A stretch of DNA of 64,000 nucleotides from an uncultured Propionibacteriaceae bacterium. Lineage in GTDB: Bacteria; Actinomycetota; Actinomycetes; Propionibacteriales; Propionibacteriaceae. Positions 24,182 to 32,916 of this stretch are shown here, piece after piece. The position numbers and the translations under genes were made by a program. The notes under the pieces are model-generated. The model was not told where the DNA came from, searched no databases, and saw only the letters and a list, made by a program, of their open reading frames with translations. The stretch covers positions 1 through 64,000 of the forward strand of contig CALCKT010000067.1 of NCBI GenBank assembly GCA_937965785.1, read 5' to 3'. How positions within the stretch are numbered: position 1 is the first letter of the stretch; each line of letters starts with the position of its first letter.

Positions 24182-24786
24182 TTTCCCAGCTGACGGGTAC
24201 CGTGACGGCCGCGGGGGCCGCCTGGTTCGTGATCGATGTCTCGGGGGTGGGTTTCCGCGGGCACTGCACACCGGCCACGGCCGCCGCGCTGCGCCCGGGG
24301 GAGACGAGAACCATCCACACCTCCCTGGTCGTGCGAGAGGATTCGCTGACGCTGTTCGGTTTCGGCAGCGATGCCGAGCGGGAGGCCTTCGAACTGGTGC
24401 AGAGCGCATCGGGGGTCGGGCCCAGGCTCGCCCTGGCCATCTGCTCCGTGCTGTCACCGGGAGACCTGAAACGGGCAATCCTCGCAGGTGACCTGCGTGC
24501 CTTGTGCCGGGTGCCCGGGATCGGTAACAAGAGCGCCCAGAAACTGGTGCTGGAGCTCAAGGACAAGGCCGGTCTGCTCGCCCTGGGGGATGCGGAACCG
24601 GAGACCACGAGCCCCGGGGTGGCGAACGAATCGTGGCGTGACCAGGTCGTGGAGGGTCTCCAAGGGCTCGGCTGGTCCGCCAAGGAGGCCGGGACCGCGT
24701 GCGATGCCGTCGCGGAGTTGGCTGAGGAGGGCGCCGGTGTCGCCCAACTGATGAGGGCGGCCCTCGGATCGCTGGCGAGACGCTGA
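24178..24786 (+). CDS. ruvA: Holliday junction branch migration protein RuvA
   Basis: RuvA binds the junction as a tetramer and loads the RuvB motor. The 202-residue protein shows the N-terminal OB domain (MISQLTGTVTA), the paired helix-hairpin-helix motifs (VQSASGVGPRLALAI and LCRVPGIGNKSAQKL) and a C-terminal RuvB-binding helix domain after a flexible linker near 140. It starts in the ruvC stop, and ruvB follows 10 nt after its own stop with a GAGGAGG ribosome site. Confidence 0.97.
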   Translation: MISQLTGTVTAAGAAWFVIDVSGVGFRGHCTPATAAALRPGETRTIHTSLVVREDSLTLFGFGSDAEREAFELVQSASGVGPRLALAICSVLSPGDLKRAILAGDLRALCRVPGIGNKSAQKLVLELKDKAGLLALGDAEPETTSPGVANESWRDQVVEGLQGLGWSAKEAGTACDAVAELAEEGAGVAQLMRAALGSLARR

Positions 24787-24796
24787 GGAGGAGACC

Positions 24797-25816
24797 GTGG
24801 ATTTCTCTGAGGTGGATCCCGTCGGCCGCGCCGAGGAGAAGGACTTCGAGGCTGCCCTGCGGCCCAAGCGCCTGAGCGAGTTCGAGGGGCAGCCCCGGGT
24901 CCGCGACCAGCTCGGTCTGGTCCTGGCCGCGGCCAGGCACCGGGGCAGCAGCCCGGACCACGTGCTGCTGTCCGGCCCTCCGGGACTGGGGAAGACCACC
25001 TTGGCGATGATCATCGCCGCGGAGCTCGGAGTGAACCTGCGCATCTCGTCCGGCCCCGCGATCCAGCACGCGGGTGACCTGGCGGCGATACTCTCGGGCC
25101 TCGACGAGGGGGATGTGCTGTTCTTCGACGAGATCCACCGGCTCGCCCGCCCCGCCGAGGAGATGCTCTACCTCGCCATGGAGGACTTCAGGGTCGATGT
25201 GGTGGTCGGCAAGGGACCGGGTGCGACTGCCATTCCGATAGACCTGCCCGCCTTCACCCTGGTCGGGGCCACCACCCGGGCGGGTCTGCTGCCGGGGCCG
25301 TTGCGGGACCGGTTCGGTTTCACCGCGCAGCTGGAGTTCTACGAGGCCGCCGATCTGGCCGGCATCGTCGCGGCTTCGGCCACGAAACTGGGGATCCGGT
25401 TGAAGGAGGTGGCCGCCAAGGAGATCGCGGACCGGTCCCGCGGCACCCCCCGGATCGCGAACCGGCTGCTGCGCCGGGTCCGGGACTACGCCCAGGTGGG
25501 GGGACACCGGGAGGTGGAACTCGAACACGCCCGGGCCGCCCTGGAACTCTACGAGGTCGACGAACGTGGCCTGGACCGGCTCGACAGGGGAGTGCTGCGC
25601 AACCTGTGCACCCTGTTCAACGGAGGTCCCGTCGGCCTGTCCACCCTGGCGCTCAGCGTGGGGGAGGAAACCGAGACCGTCTCCGAGGTGGCCGAGCCCT
25701 TCCTGATCCGTGAGGGCCTGATGATGCGCACCCCGCGTGGCCGGATCGCCACCGCCGCGGGTTGGCGGCATCTCGGTCTGCGTCCTCCGGCCGGTGAGCC
25801 TTCGTTGTTCGAGTGA
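24797..25816 (+). CDS. ruvB: Holliday junction branch migration motor RuvB
   Basis: RuvB is the AAA+ motor that drives branch migration. The 339-residue protein has Walker A GPPGLGKTT with Lys66, Walker B LFFDEIH with Asp111 and Glu112, sensor 1 in GATTRAG, an Arg finger in PGPLRDRFGF, and the C-terminal winged helix ending GRIATAAGWRHLG. The GTG at 24797 has GAGGAG upstream. The gene ends just before the yajC promoter. Confidence 0.97.
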   Translation: MDFSEVDPVGRAEEKDFEAALRPKRLSEFEGQPRVRDQLGLVLAAARHRGSSPDHVLLSGPPGLGKTTLAMIIAAELGVNLRISSGPAIQHAGDLAAILSGLDEGDVLFFDEIHRLARPAEEMLYLAMEDFRVDVVVGKGPGATAIPIDLPAFTLVGATTRAGLLPGPLRDRFGFTAQLEFYEAADLAGIVAASATKLGIRLKEVAAKEIADRSRGTPRIANRLLRRVRDYAQVGGHREVELEHARAALELYEVDERGLDRLDRGVLRNLCTLFNGGPVGLSTLALSVGEETETVSEVAEPFLIREGLMMRTPRGRIATAAGWRHLGLRPPAGEPSLFE

Positions 25817-25818
25817 GC

Positions 25819-25824
25819 TATCCT
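25819..25824 (+). promoter_or_regulatory. -10 box of the yajC-secDF promoter
   Basis: TATCCT lies 45 nt before the yajC ATG, immediately after the ruvB stop. The leader of about 38 nt contains AAGGA at 25857-25861. Confidence 0.4.
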
Positions 25825-25868
25825 GACCCACGGCAAACCCGCCAACCGCCTCGTTAAGGAATGAACAG

Positions 25869-26258
25869 ATGGAAATGCTCCTTATGCTCGTCGTTTTCGT
25901 GGGCGCTGCATATTTCTTGATGATCCGGCCCCAGCAGAAGCGCATGCGCGAGCATCAGTCCCAGATCGACGCGCTGCAGCCCGGAGCCCGCGTCATTCTC
26001 AGCTCCGGTGTTTTCGCCACCCTTTCCCACGTCGCCGACACGCAGGCGATCGTGGAGTTGGCTCCCGGTGTCGAGGTGACCATCCTCAAGCAGGCCATTG
26101 CACGCGTCGCGAAGGACGATGAGGAAGAGTTCGAATTCACCGATGAGGTGGAGGAGACCACCAAGGGTGAGGAGAACGAGGAGAGCGTGGACGGTGCTGA
26201 TCCCTCCGAGCCGGAGGACACCGCCGCGACCGAAGAGCCCGTTTCCGAGAAACACTGA
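25869..26258 (+). CDS. yajC: Preprotein translocase accessory subunit YajC
   Basis: YajC is a small inner-membrane partner of SecDF. The 129-residue protein has one N-terminal membrane helix (about 3-19) followed by MIRPQQKRMREHQ, the family hallmark, and a small beta domain with GVEVTILKQAIARV. The last 45 residues form an acidic, Glu- and Thr-rich tail, common in actinobacterial versions. The ATG at 25869 has AAGGA upstream. secD follows after 11 nt in the same operon. Confidence 0.94.
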   Translation: MEMLLMLVVFVGAAYFLMIRPQQKRMREHQSQIDALQPGARVILSSGVFATLSHVADTQAIVELAPGVEVTILKQAIARVAKDDEEEFEFTDEVEETTKGEENEESVDGADPSEPEDTAATEEPVSEKH

Positions 26259-26269
26259 ATCGAGCCCGT

Positions 26270-27826
26270 ATGGCAACGGTATCCCGTAAACCCCGGCCCG
26301 GTTTGAGGCTGTTCATCTTCCTGCTCGCCATCGGCGCGATGTTCGGGATCATGGCATCCGCAGGCACCTGGTCCCCGAAACTCGGTCTCGACCTGCAAGG
26401 TGGCATGACCATCACCCTGACCGCGACGAACTCGACGGTCGAAAAGGACTCGCTTGAGCTGGCCAAGAACATCATCCAGAAGCGTGTCGACGGGCTGGGA
26501 ATCGGCGAGGCCTCGGTGACCACCTCGGGTGACAGGCACATCGTCGTCTCCGCTCCCAACGTCCAGCGCGACGACATGGTGAAGCTGATCGGCAGCACCG
26601 CCCAGCTGACCTTCCGTCCCGTGCTCCGCACCGGTCATGTTGGACAGCAGAACACCGATCCCAACCTGCCGGGCCTGCCCACCCCCACCCCGGAACCGGG
26701 CGAGGTCGGGAACATCCTGAGCGTCGAAGAGGTCCTGGGCTACGAAGCCACGGAGCAGGACACCAACGCGTTCAACGAGTTCAAGTGCAACGACAAGATC
26801 GAGGCCCGACTGGACAGGACCACGGTGGGTTGCGACCCGACGGGCCAGATGAAGTACCTCCTCGGACCCGCGGCCATCATCGGTGAGCGCGTCGTCAGGG
26901 CCAGTTCCGGGATTCCGCAGGGGCAGGTTTCCCACGTGGTCACCCTCGAGTTCGACGAGGCGGGTACCAGCACGTTCAGCCAGATGACCACGGCCATGGT
27001 CTCCAAACAGGCACCCGCCAACCAGTTCGCGGTGGTGCTCGACGGCGTGGTTCAGTCCGCGCCGCGGGTCCAGACCGCAATCACCAACGGCCAGGCCCAG
27101 ATCACCGGCAACTTCACCGCGGAGTCCGCGGCCGAACTGGCGAACATCCTGAAATTCGGTGCGCTGCCCCTCAACTTCGAACCCTCCCAGGTGGAGACGG
27201 TGTCTCCCACGCTCGGCGGTGAACAGCTCCGCATCGGGCTGCTCGCAGGCGGCATCGGTCTCGCACTCGTGATCCTGTACTGCCTCGCCTACTACCGTGG
27301 GCTGGGGCTCGTGGTGATCGGCTCCCTCGGTGTGGCCGCGCTCGCGACCTACGCATCCATGGTGGTGCTCGGCGAGGCCATGGGATTCACCCTGAACCTC
27401 CCGGCCATCGCCGGTGCGATCGTGGCGATCGGCGTTACGGCTGACTCCTTCGTGATCTACTTCGAGCGCATCCGTGACGAGATACGCGACGGGCGAAGTC
27501 TCAGATCCGCCCTGACGACGGGCTGGGTCAAGGCCAGACCGACGATCCTGGTTGCGGACATGGTCTCGATCCTTTCCGCAATCGTCCTGTTCATCCTCGC
27601 GGTCGGCGGCGTGAAAGGTTTCGCCTTCGCCCTCGGCCTGACCACCCTGCTCGACCTGGCGGTCTGTTTCTTCTTCACCAAACCCCTCGTGCAGCTGCTG
27701 GGCCGCACGAAGTTCTTCGGTGAGGGGCACCGGCTCTCCGGGCTCGACGCCAGCCACATGGGCGTCAGCCGGGAATCCCTGCTGGGCCGTCGCAGCCGCC
27801 GCACCCACCGCGCCAAGGAGGCCTGA
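26270..27826 (+). CDS. secD: Protein translocase subunit SecD
   Basis: SecD, with SecF, uses the proton gradient to pull exported proteins across the membrane. The 518-residue protein has an N-terminal helix, the GLDLQGGMTITL motif of the first outside domain near 42-53, a long outside region to about 320, and five C-terminal helices in an RND fold (AGAIVAIGVTADSFVIYFERIRDE). The C-terminus is basic and cytosolic. Its TGA overlaps the secF ATG by one base (TGATG at 27824-27828). Confidence 0.96.
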   Translation: MATVSRKPRPGLRLFIFLLAIGAMFGIMASAGTWSPKLGLDLQGGMTITLTATNSTVEKDSLELAKNIIQKRVDGLGIGEASVTTSGDRHIVVSAPNVQRDDMVKLIGSTAQLTFRPVLRTGHVGQQNTDPNLPGLPTPTPEPGEVGNILSVEEVLGYEATEQDTNAFNEFKCNDKIEARLDRTTVGCDPTGQMKYLLGPAAIIGERVVRASSGIPQGQVSHVVTLEFDEAGTSTFSQMTTAMVSKQAPANQFAVVLDGVVQSAPRVQTAITNGQAQITGNFTAESAAELANILKFGALPLNFEPSQVETVSPTLGGEQLRIGLLAGGIGLALVILYCLAYYRGLGLVVIGSLGVAALATYASMVVLGEAMGFTLNLPAIAGAIVAIGVTADSFVIYFERIRDEIRDGRSLRSALTTGWVKARPTILVADMVSILSAIVLFILAVGGVKGFAFALGLTTLLDLAVCFFFTKPLVQLLGRTKFFGEGHRLSGLDASHMGVSRESLLGRRSRRTHRAKEA

Positions 27827-28947
27827 TGTCCACCAAACACGGGCTCGCCCACCGTTTCTACACGGGTCAGATCTCCTACGACTTCGTCGGCCACAAGAAG
27901 TTCTGGTACACGTTCTCGGCCGTGGTGCTCGCCATCTGTTTCCTGGCGGTGGGTTTCAAGGGTTTGGCGCTCGGCATCGACTTCCGGGGTGGAACCGACT
28001 TCCAGGTCGCGCTTCCCGTCACCGAGACCACCGTGGACGACGTACGCACCAAGGTGGCCGGTTTCGAGGTCAAGAACCTGGAGGCCCAGGTCTTCTCCCT
28101 CGGGGAGAGCGCCGTGCGGATCCAGACGCGCTCCCTCGACCCCGAGGAGACCGTCTCGGTTCGCGCCGCCATCGCCGAACTGGCAGACGCGAAACCCGAG
28201 GACGTCACCTACACCGCGATCGGTGCCTCGTGGGGTGAGCAGATCTCCCGCCAGGCCCTGATAGCCCTGGGGGTGTTCATCGCGCTCGTCATGGTGCTGA
28301 TCGGTTTCTGGTTCCGCAACTGGAAGATGTCCTTGGCGGCCGTCATAGCCCTGGCACACGACCTGGTGGTGACCGTCGGAATCTATGCCCTGAGCAGTTT
28401 CACGGTCACGCCGGCGACCGTCATCGGTGTTTTGACCATCCTCGGCTACTCGCTCTACGACACAGTGGTGGTTTTCGACCGGGTCTCGGAGAACACCAAG
28501 AACCTGAAGGAGAGCAGGAAGACCTACGGGGAGGCCGCCAACCTGGCCATCAACCAGGTGCTGATCCGGTCCCTGAACACGACCCTGATCGGGATCCTGC
28601 CGGTCACGGCTCTGCTGATCGGCGGCGCCATGCTCCACAGCGGCCCCCTCGCCGATCTCGGCCTGGCGCTGTTCATCGGCATGATCGCCGGCGCCTACTC
28701 CTCCATCTTCATCGCCACCCCGCTGCTGGTGCAGATGAAGGAACGGGAACCCGACCAGATCGCCCACCGCGCATCGCTGGCCCGCAAGGCCGAACGTGCG
28801 GCCGCCAAGGCCGAACGCAGACCTTCCGGGAAGACAGCCGGCGACGAGGAGGAAGCATCGGAGACCGAGACCGTCGTCTCCTCGGGAACGCGCAGGCAAC
28901 AGCGCAGCAACCTGTCGCGCGAGCAGAGGAAGCGTCAGAGGCGATGA
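27826..28947 (+). CDS. secF: Protein translocase subunit SecF
   Basis: SecF is the smaller half of the SecDF export motor. The 373-residue protein has six helices, the GIDFRGGTDFQV motif at about 49-60, and the RND-type stretch GYSLYDTVVVFDRVSEN. A charged cytosolic tail of about 70 residues rich in Lys, Arg and Glu follows helix six, longer than in many bacteria but usual in actinobacteria. The start overlaps the secD stop; the stop overlaps the apt start (ATGA). Confidence 0.96.
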   Translation: MSTKHGLAHRFYTGQISYDFVGHKKFWYTFSAVVLAICFLAVGFKGLALGIDFRGGTDFQVALPVTETTVDDVRTKVAGFEVKNLEAQVFSLGESAVRIQTRSLDPEETVSVRAAIAELADAKPEDVTYTAIGASWGEQISRQALIALGVFIALVMVLIGFWFRNWKMSLAAVIALAHDLVVTVGIYALSSFTVTPATVIGVLTILGYSLYDTVVVFDRVSENTKNLKESRKTYGEAANLAINQVLIRSLNTTLIGILPVTALLIGGAMLHSGPLADLGLALFIGMIAGAYSSIFIATPLLVQMKEREPDQIAHRASLARKAERAAAKAERRPSGKTAGDEEEASETETVVSSGTRRQQRSNLSREQRKRQRR

Positions 28948-29465
28948 ACCTGATTTCCTCCCTGATCGCGGACGTCCCGGACTGGCCCAAACCCGGGGTG
29001 GTCTTCAAGGACATCACCCCGCTGCTGGCCTCCCCCGAGGGTTTCCGGCAGGCGGTTGACGCCATCGTGGCGTCGGCCCCCGAGGCAATTGACGTGGTGG
29101 TCGGAATGGAGGCCAGGGGATTCATCTTCGCCGCCCCCGTCGCCCTGGCCCTCGGGGCCGGTTTCGTGCCGGTCCGCAAACCCGGGAAGCTACCGCGTCC
29201 CGTGTTGAGCGAGTCCTTCGACCTCGAATACGGCACCGCGACCCTGACCATGCACGCGGACGCCCTCGTCACGGGGGCGCGCGTGCTCGTGGTGGACGAC
29301 GTGCTCGCCACCGGCGGCACCGTCGCGGCCACGGCAGCTTTGTTGAAACGGCTCGGCGCTGAACTCGTGCACGTGAGCGTGCTCCTCGAGCTCACCGCCC
29401 TCGGGGGCAGGCAACGGCTCGCCGGTCAGGGCATCAGCAGTTGTTCGGCGGTTCTGACGAGCTAG
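28944..29465 (+). CDS. apt: Adenine phosphoribosyltransferase
   Basis: Apt salvages adenine to AMP with PRPP. The 173-residue protein has the N-terminal PDWPKPGVVFKDITPLL signature, GMEARGFIF, and the PRPP-binding loop VLVVDDVLATGGTV. It lies between secF and a K+ channel gene, upstream of relA; secDF-apt-relA is a common actinobacterial order. It is coupled to secF by ATGA. Confidence 0.97.
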   Translation: MNLISSLIADVPDWPKPGVVFKDITPLLASPEGFRQAVDAIVASAPEAIDVVVGMEARGFIFAAPVALALGAGFVPVRKPGKLPRPVLSESFDLEYGTATLTMHADALVTGARVLVVDDVLATGGTVAATAALLKRLGAELVHVSVLLELTALGGRQRLAGQGISSCSAVLTS

Positions 29466-29469
29466 GGCC

Positions 29470-30537
29470 GTGGGTAGGCTGAGGAAGCGGGTCCCCAAGG
29501 GGTATGCCACCTCGATGGTGAGCATGCCCCGTCCACAGGTGCGGCCGCTGCGCGAACTCGGGAAACGCGGGTTGTTGGCGCTCGTGCTGTTGATGATCAG
29601 CACCCTCGTCGTCTGGTTGGACCGCGACTCCTACGTCGACAACATCCGCGATGACGGGGTCAGTTTCATCGACGCCCTGTACTACTCGACGGTCACCATG
29701 ACCACCACGGGCTACGGCGACATCACCCCCCTCGCCCCACACGCCCGGCTCCTGAACGCGATCCTCATCACCCCGATGCGCGTCGGCTTCCTGGTGCTGT
29801 TGGTCGGCACCACCATCGCCGTGCTGGCTGACGAGGGCAGCCGCGCCATCCGTGACCTGCAGTGGAGGCAGAAAATGCGCAACCACGTCGTCGTGATCGG
29901 CTACGGCACGAAGGGCCGCAGCGCAATCAACACCCTTCGTCGCCACGGGGAACCGGACGACCGGATCGTCGTCATCGACAGCAATGACGTCGCGGTGAAC
30001 GAGGCCAACCTCGACGGGCTGGCCGCCTTCCTGGGGGATGCGACACGCCGCGATCTGCTGCGGCGGGCCGAGGTGTCCAAGGCCCGGAAGATCATCATCT
30101 GCCTGTCCCGCGACGACGCCGCCATCCTCACCACACTCACCGCCAGGCAGCTCAACCCCGGGGCCAGCATCATCGTCAGCGTCCGCGAGAAGGACAACGT
30201 CGCCCTGGTCCGCCAGTCCGGGGCCACATCCGTGGTGACCTCGTCGGACACGGTGGGGCGCCTGCTGGGCCTGTCGGCGGTCGGTCCGGAACTCGGCGCC
30301 ATCATCCAGGACCTGCTGACCGCCGGGACGGGCCTCGAGGTCCAACAGAGGCAGGCAAGACCCAGCGAGGTGGGGCAGTCCCCGAACGATGTCAAGGGGG
30401 AGCAGGTGATCGGAATCATCCGCAACGGCACGCTGCGGCGTTTCTACGATTCCACGGCCTCCAGGATCCAAACCGGTGATCAACTGATCGTCGTGCGTCG
30501 CGCGGAACGACCCGAGCTGCGAGACACCGATGACTGA
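29470..30537 (+). CDS. Two-helix potassium channel with RCK domain
   Basis: The 355-residue protein has the design of MthK-like channels. One helix lies at about 32-47, then a pore loop with the selectivity filter TTTGYGD (78-84), and a second helix at about 100-118. A cytosolic RCK/TrkA-N domain follows with VVVIGYGTKG near 139-148 and a TrkA-C-like end. It should form a K+-selective channel gated by a ligand at the RCK ring. The start is uncertain: GTG 29470 is given, but a TAGGCT box at 29475-29480 would place the transcript start after it and favour ATG 29515, which loses 15 residues but no domain. It sits between apt and relA, an unusual neighbour. Confidence 0.9.
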   Translation: MGRLRKRVPKGYATSMVSMPRPQVRPLRELGKRGLLALVLLMISTLVVWLDRDSYVDNIRDDGVSFIDALYYSTVTMTTTGYGDITPLAPHARLLNAILITPMRVGFLVLLVGTTIAVLADEGSRAIRDLQWRQKMRNHVVVIGYGTKGRSAINTLRRHGEPDDRIVVIDSNDVAVNEANLDGLAAFLGDATRRDLLRRAEVSKARKIIICLSRDDAAILTTLTARQLNPGASIIVSVREKDNVALVRQSGATSVVTSSDTVGRLLGLSAVGPELGAIIQDLLTAGTGLEVQQRQARPSEVGQSPNDVKGEQVIGIIRNGTLRRFYDSTASRIQTGDQLIVVRRAERPELRDTDD

Positions 30538-30561
30538 CTCAGGTATCTGCTCCAATAGCAC

Positions 30562-30567
30562 TAAACT
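30562..30567 (+). promoter_or_regulatory. -10 box of the leaderless relA promoter
   Basis: TAAACT ends 6 nt before the relA ATG at 30574, in an unusually AT-rich patch for this genome. No ribosome site lies in the gap. Confidence 0.6.
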
Positions 30568-30573
30568 TTCACC

Positions 30574-32856
30574 ATGGCTGAGCAGGTGACGCAACAAGGA
30601 GCATTGCAACGCCTGACCAGCGGACCGGAGCAACCGCGACTGCGAATGCGGCATCGCTTGGCCCGGCTCGGGGCGGTCAGGCCCCGTTCCGCCGTGCTCG
30701 ATCCCTTGTTCAAGATCATCAAGGCCAGCCACCCGAAAGCCGATCTGTCACTGATCGAACGCGCCTACCGCACTGCGGAACAGCTGCACCGGGGGCAGAA
30801 ACGCAAATCCGGGGATCCCTACATCACCCACCCGCTGGCGGTGGCCACCATCCTCGCAGAGCTGGGCATGACCGAACCCGTACTGGTCGCCGCTCTGCTG
30901 CACGACACCGTCGAGGACACCGACTACACCCTCGATCAGCTGCGTGAGGAGTTCACCGACGAAGTGGCCCGGATGGTCGATGGGGTCACGAAACTGGACA
31001 AGGTGACCTACGGGGAAACCGCCAAGGCGGAGACCATCCGGAAGATGATCATGGCCACCTCCGAGGAGGTGCGGGTCCTGGTGATCAAACTCGCGGACCG
31101 TCTCCACAACATGCGGACCATCGGTTTCCTCCGCCCCGACAAACAGGTCAGGATCGCCACGGAGACCCTCAACATCTTCGCTCCGCTGGCCCATCGGCTG
31201 GGCATGAACACCGTGAAGTGGGAACTGGAGGATCTGTCCTTCCAGGCCATCGAACCCAAGGTCTACTCGGAGATCGCGGATCTGGTGGCGCAGCAGGCGC
31301 CGGGACGGGAACGCTACCTGCGGGACCTGATCGCGCAGTTCAAGCAGCTGATGGCGGACAACAAGATCAAGGCGACCATCTACGGCCGCCCCAAACACTT
31401 CTACTCGATCTACCAGAAGATGATGGTCCGGGGCCGTGACTTCGCCGACATCTACGACCTCATCGGGTTGCGGGTGCTGGTCGACAACGTGCGGGACTGC
31501 TACGGCGTGCTCGGGGTTGCGCACTCCAAGTGGAAGCCGATCCCGGGCCGGTTCAAGGACTACATCGCGAACCCCAAGTTCAACATGTACCAGTCCCTGC
31601 ACACCACCGTGCTCGGGGACCGGGGAGAACCCGTCGAGCTGCAGATCCGCACCCACGAGATGCACCGCCGGGCCGAGTACGGCGTCGCAGCGCACTGGAA
31701 GTACAAGGAGAACCTGCGCGACGGGGTCACCCCCGAGGAAGCCGGGTTGCGTGCCATGCACCAGCTCGGTGTGATGAGCAAGGAAACCGAGGACCCCACG
31801 GAGTTCCTCGACTCGGTGCTGTTCGAGATCAACTCCGACGAGATCTACGTTTTCACCCCCAAGGGTGAGGTGAACGCCCTCCCGGTCGGGGCGACCCCGG
31901 TCGACTTCGCCTTCTCGGTGCACACGGAGGTCGGGTACCACTGCATCGGTGCCCGGGTGAACGGCCGTCTGGTGGCGTTGTCGACAAAACTCGTCCAGGG
32001 CGACAAGGTGGAGATTCTCACCTCGAAATCCCCGAACGCCGGTCCGAGCCGCGACTGGCTCGGGTTCGTCGCCACCAGCAGGGCCCGCCAGAAGATCAAG
32101 CAGTACTTCTCCCGGGAGCGGCGCGACGAGGCGATCGAGGACGGCAAGGAGATGCTGGCCAGGCAGCTTCGGCGCACCGGGTTGCCGATGCAGCGTCTCC
32201 TCACGTTGGAGAACCTCACCGCCGTCGCCAACGAGCTGCGCCACGCGGATGTCTCCAGCCTCTACAAGGCGATAGGGGAGGGGCAGGTCGGTGCCCGGTC
32301 CGTGGTCACCCATCTGATAGAACTCGTCGGGGGTGAGGACGAGGCCGTCGACACCATCACGGAGGACGAGGGGGTGCGCAACTCCCGGAGGCGTCCCCGG
32401 GCGACCACGGAACCCCGCGTGCTGGTGGACGGCGACTCGACCATGGCCGTGAAACTGGCGCGCTGCTGCCATCCCATCCCGGGGGATGAGATCACGGGTT
32501 TCGTCACCCGGACCGACGGGGTCTCGGTGCACCGCGGCGACTGCACGAACGTTCCCGCGCTGCAGGAAACCCCTGAGCGCCTGGTGAAGGTCGCCTGGGA
32601 CAAAGCGGAGGGCGGGCAGTTCCCAGTCACGATCCAGGTCGAGGGCATCGACCGGGCGGGGCTGCTCGCTGACGTCAGCAGGGTGATCTCGGACCTGCAC
32701 GTCGACATTCTCGAGGCCACGCTGACCTCGGGTCGCAACAAGAAGTTCTCCGGGCGGCTCACCTTCGAGTCCCCGGACCCCAGGCACCTGAACCACGTCC
32801 TGAAGCAGGTGCGCCGGGTTCCCGGGGTCTACGACGCCTTCCGCACGAATTCCTGA
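30574..32856 (+). CDS. relA: Bifunctional (p)ppGpp synthetase/hydrolase
   Basis: This long Rel enzyme makes and degrades the stringent-response alarmone (p)ppGpp. The 760-residue protein has an intact HD hydrolase domain (ALLHDTVEDT with His110-Asp111), a synthetase domain (GRPKHFYSIYQKM, DLIGLRVLVD and NPKFNMYQSLHTTV), a TGS domain (ITPKGEVNALP-like, about 425-485), a zinc-binding/helical region with RCCHPIPGD and a C-terminal ACT domain from about 683. Both active sites look complete, as expected for the single Rel of actinobacteria. Initiation appears leaderless. It is convergent with the DUF349 gene, and a hairpin lies between them. Confidence 0.97.
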   Translation: MAEQVTQQGALQRLTSGPEQPRLRMRHRLARLGAVRPRSAVLDPLFKIIKASHPKADLSLIERAYRTAEQLHRGQKRKSGDPYITHPLAVATILAELGMTEPVLVAALLHDTVEDTDYTLDQLREEFTDEVARMVDGVTKLDKVTYGETAKAETIRKMIMATSEEVRVLVIKLADRLHNMRTIGFLRPDKQVRIATETLNIFAPLAHRLGMNTVKWELEDLSFQAIEPKVYSEIADLVAQQAPGRERYLRDLIAQFKQLMADNKIKATIYGRPKHFYSIYQKMMVRGRDFADIYDLIGLRVLVDNVRDCYGVLGVAHSKWKPIPGRFKDYIANPKFNMYQSLHTTVLGDRGEPVELQIRTHEMHRRAEYGVAAHWKYKENLRDGVTPEEAGLRAMHQLGVMSKETEDPTEFLDSVLFEINSDEIYVFTPKGEVNALPVGATPVDFAFSVHTEVGYHCIGARVNGRLVALSTKLVQGDKVEILTSKSPNAGPSRDWLGFVATSRARQKIKQYFSRERRDEAIEDGKEMLARQLRRTGLPMQRLLTLENLTAVANELRHADVSSLYKAIGEGQVGARSVVTHLIELVGGEDEAVDTITEDEGVRNSRRRPRATTEPRVLVDGDSTMAVKLARCCHPIPGDEITGFVTRTDGVSVHRGDCTNVPALQETPERLVKVAWDKAEGGQFPVTIQVEGIDRAGLLADVSRVISDLHVDILEATLTSGRNKKFSGRLTFESPDPRHLNHVLKQVRRVPGVYDAFRTNS

Positions 32857-32859
32857 CCC

Positions 32860-32882
32860 GGAACACCGGTTCCGGTGCTTCC
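32860..32882. terminator. Hairpin between relA and the DUF349 gene, possibly bidirectional
   Basis: GGAA-CACCGG (from 32860) pairs with CCGGTG-C-TTCC (to 32882) around a 2-nt loop, with a single bulged base. It lies 4 nt after the relA stop in a 60-nt gap between convergent genes. No T-run follows, so termination would be of the weak GC-rich actinobacterial kind. Confidence 0.5.
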
Positions 32883-32916
32883 CCGTGCCCGGGGAGACAC
32901 CAGAACCGGCATCCGC

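Noticed and set aside
30748..32796. A 682-codon open frame antisense to relA
   Set aside because: Same cause: a GC-rich third-position shadow; its product is low in hydrophobic structure and unlike any known protein.
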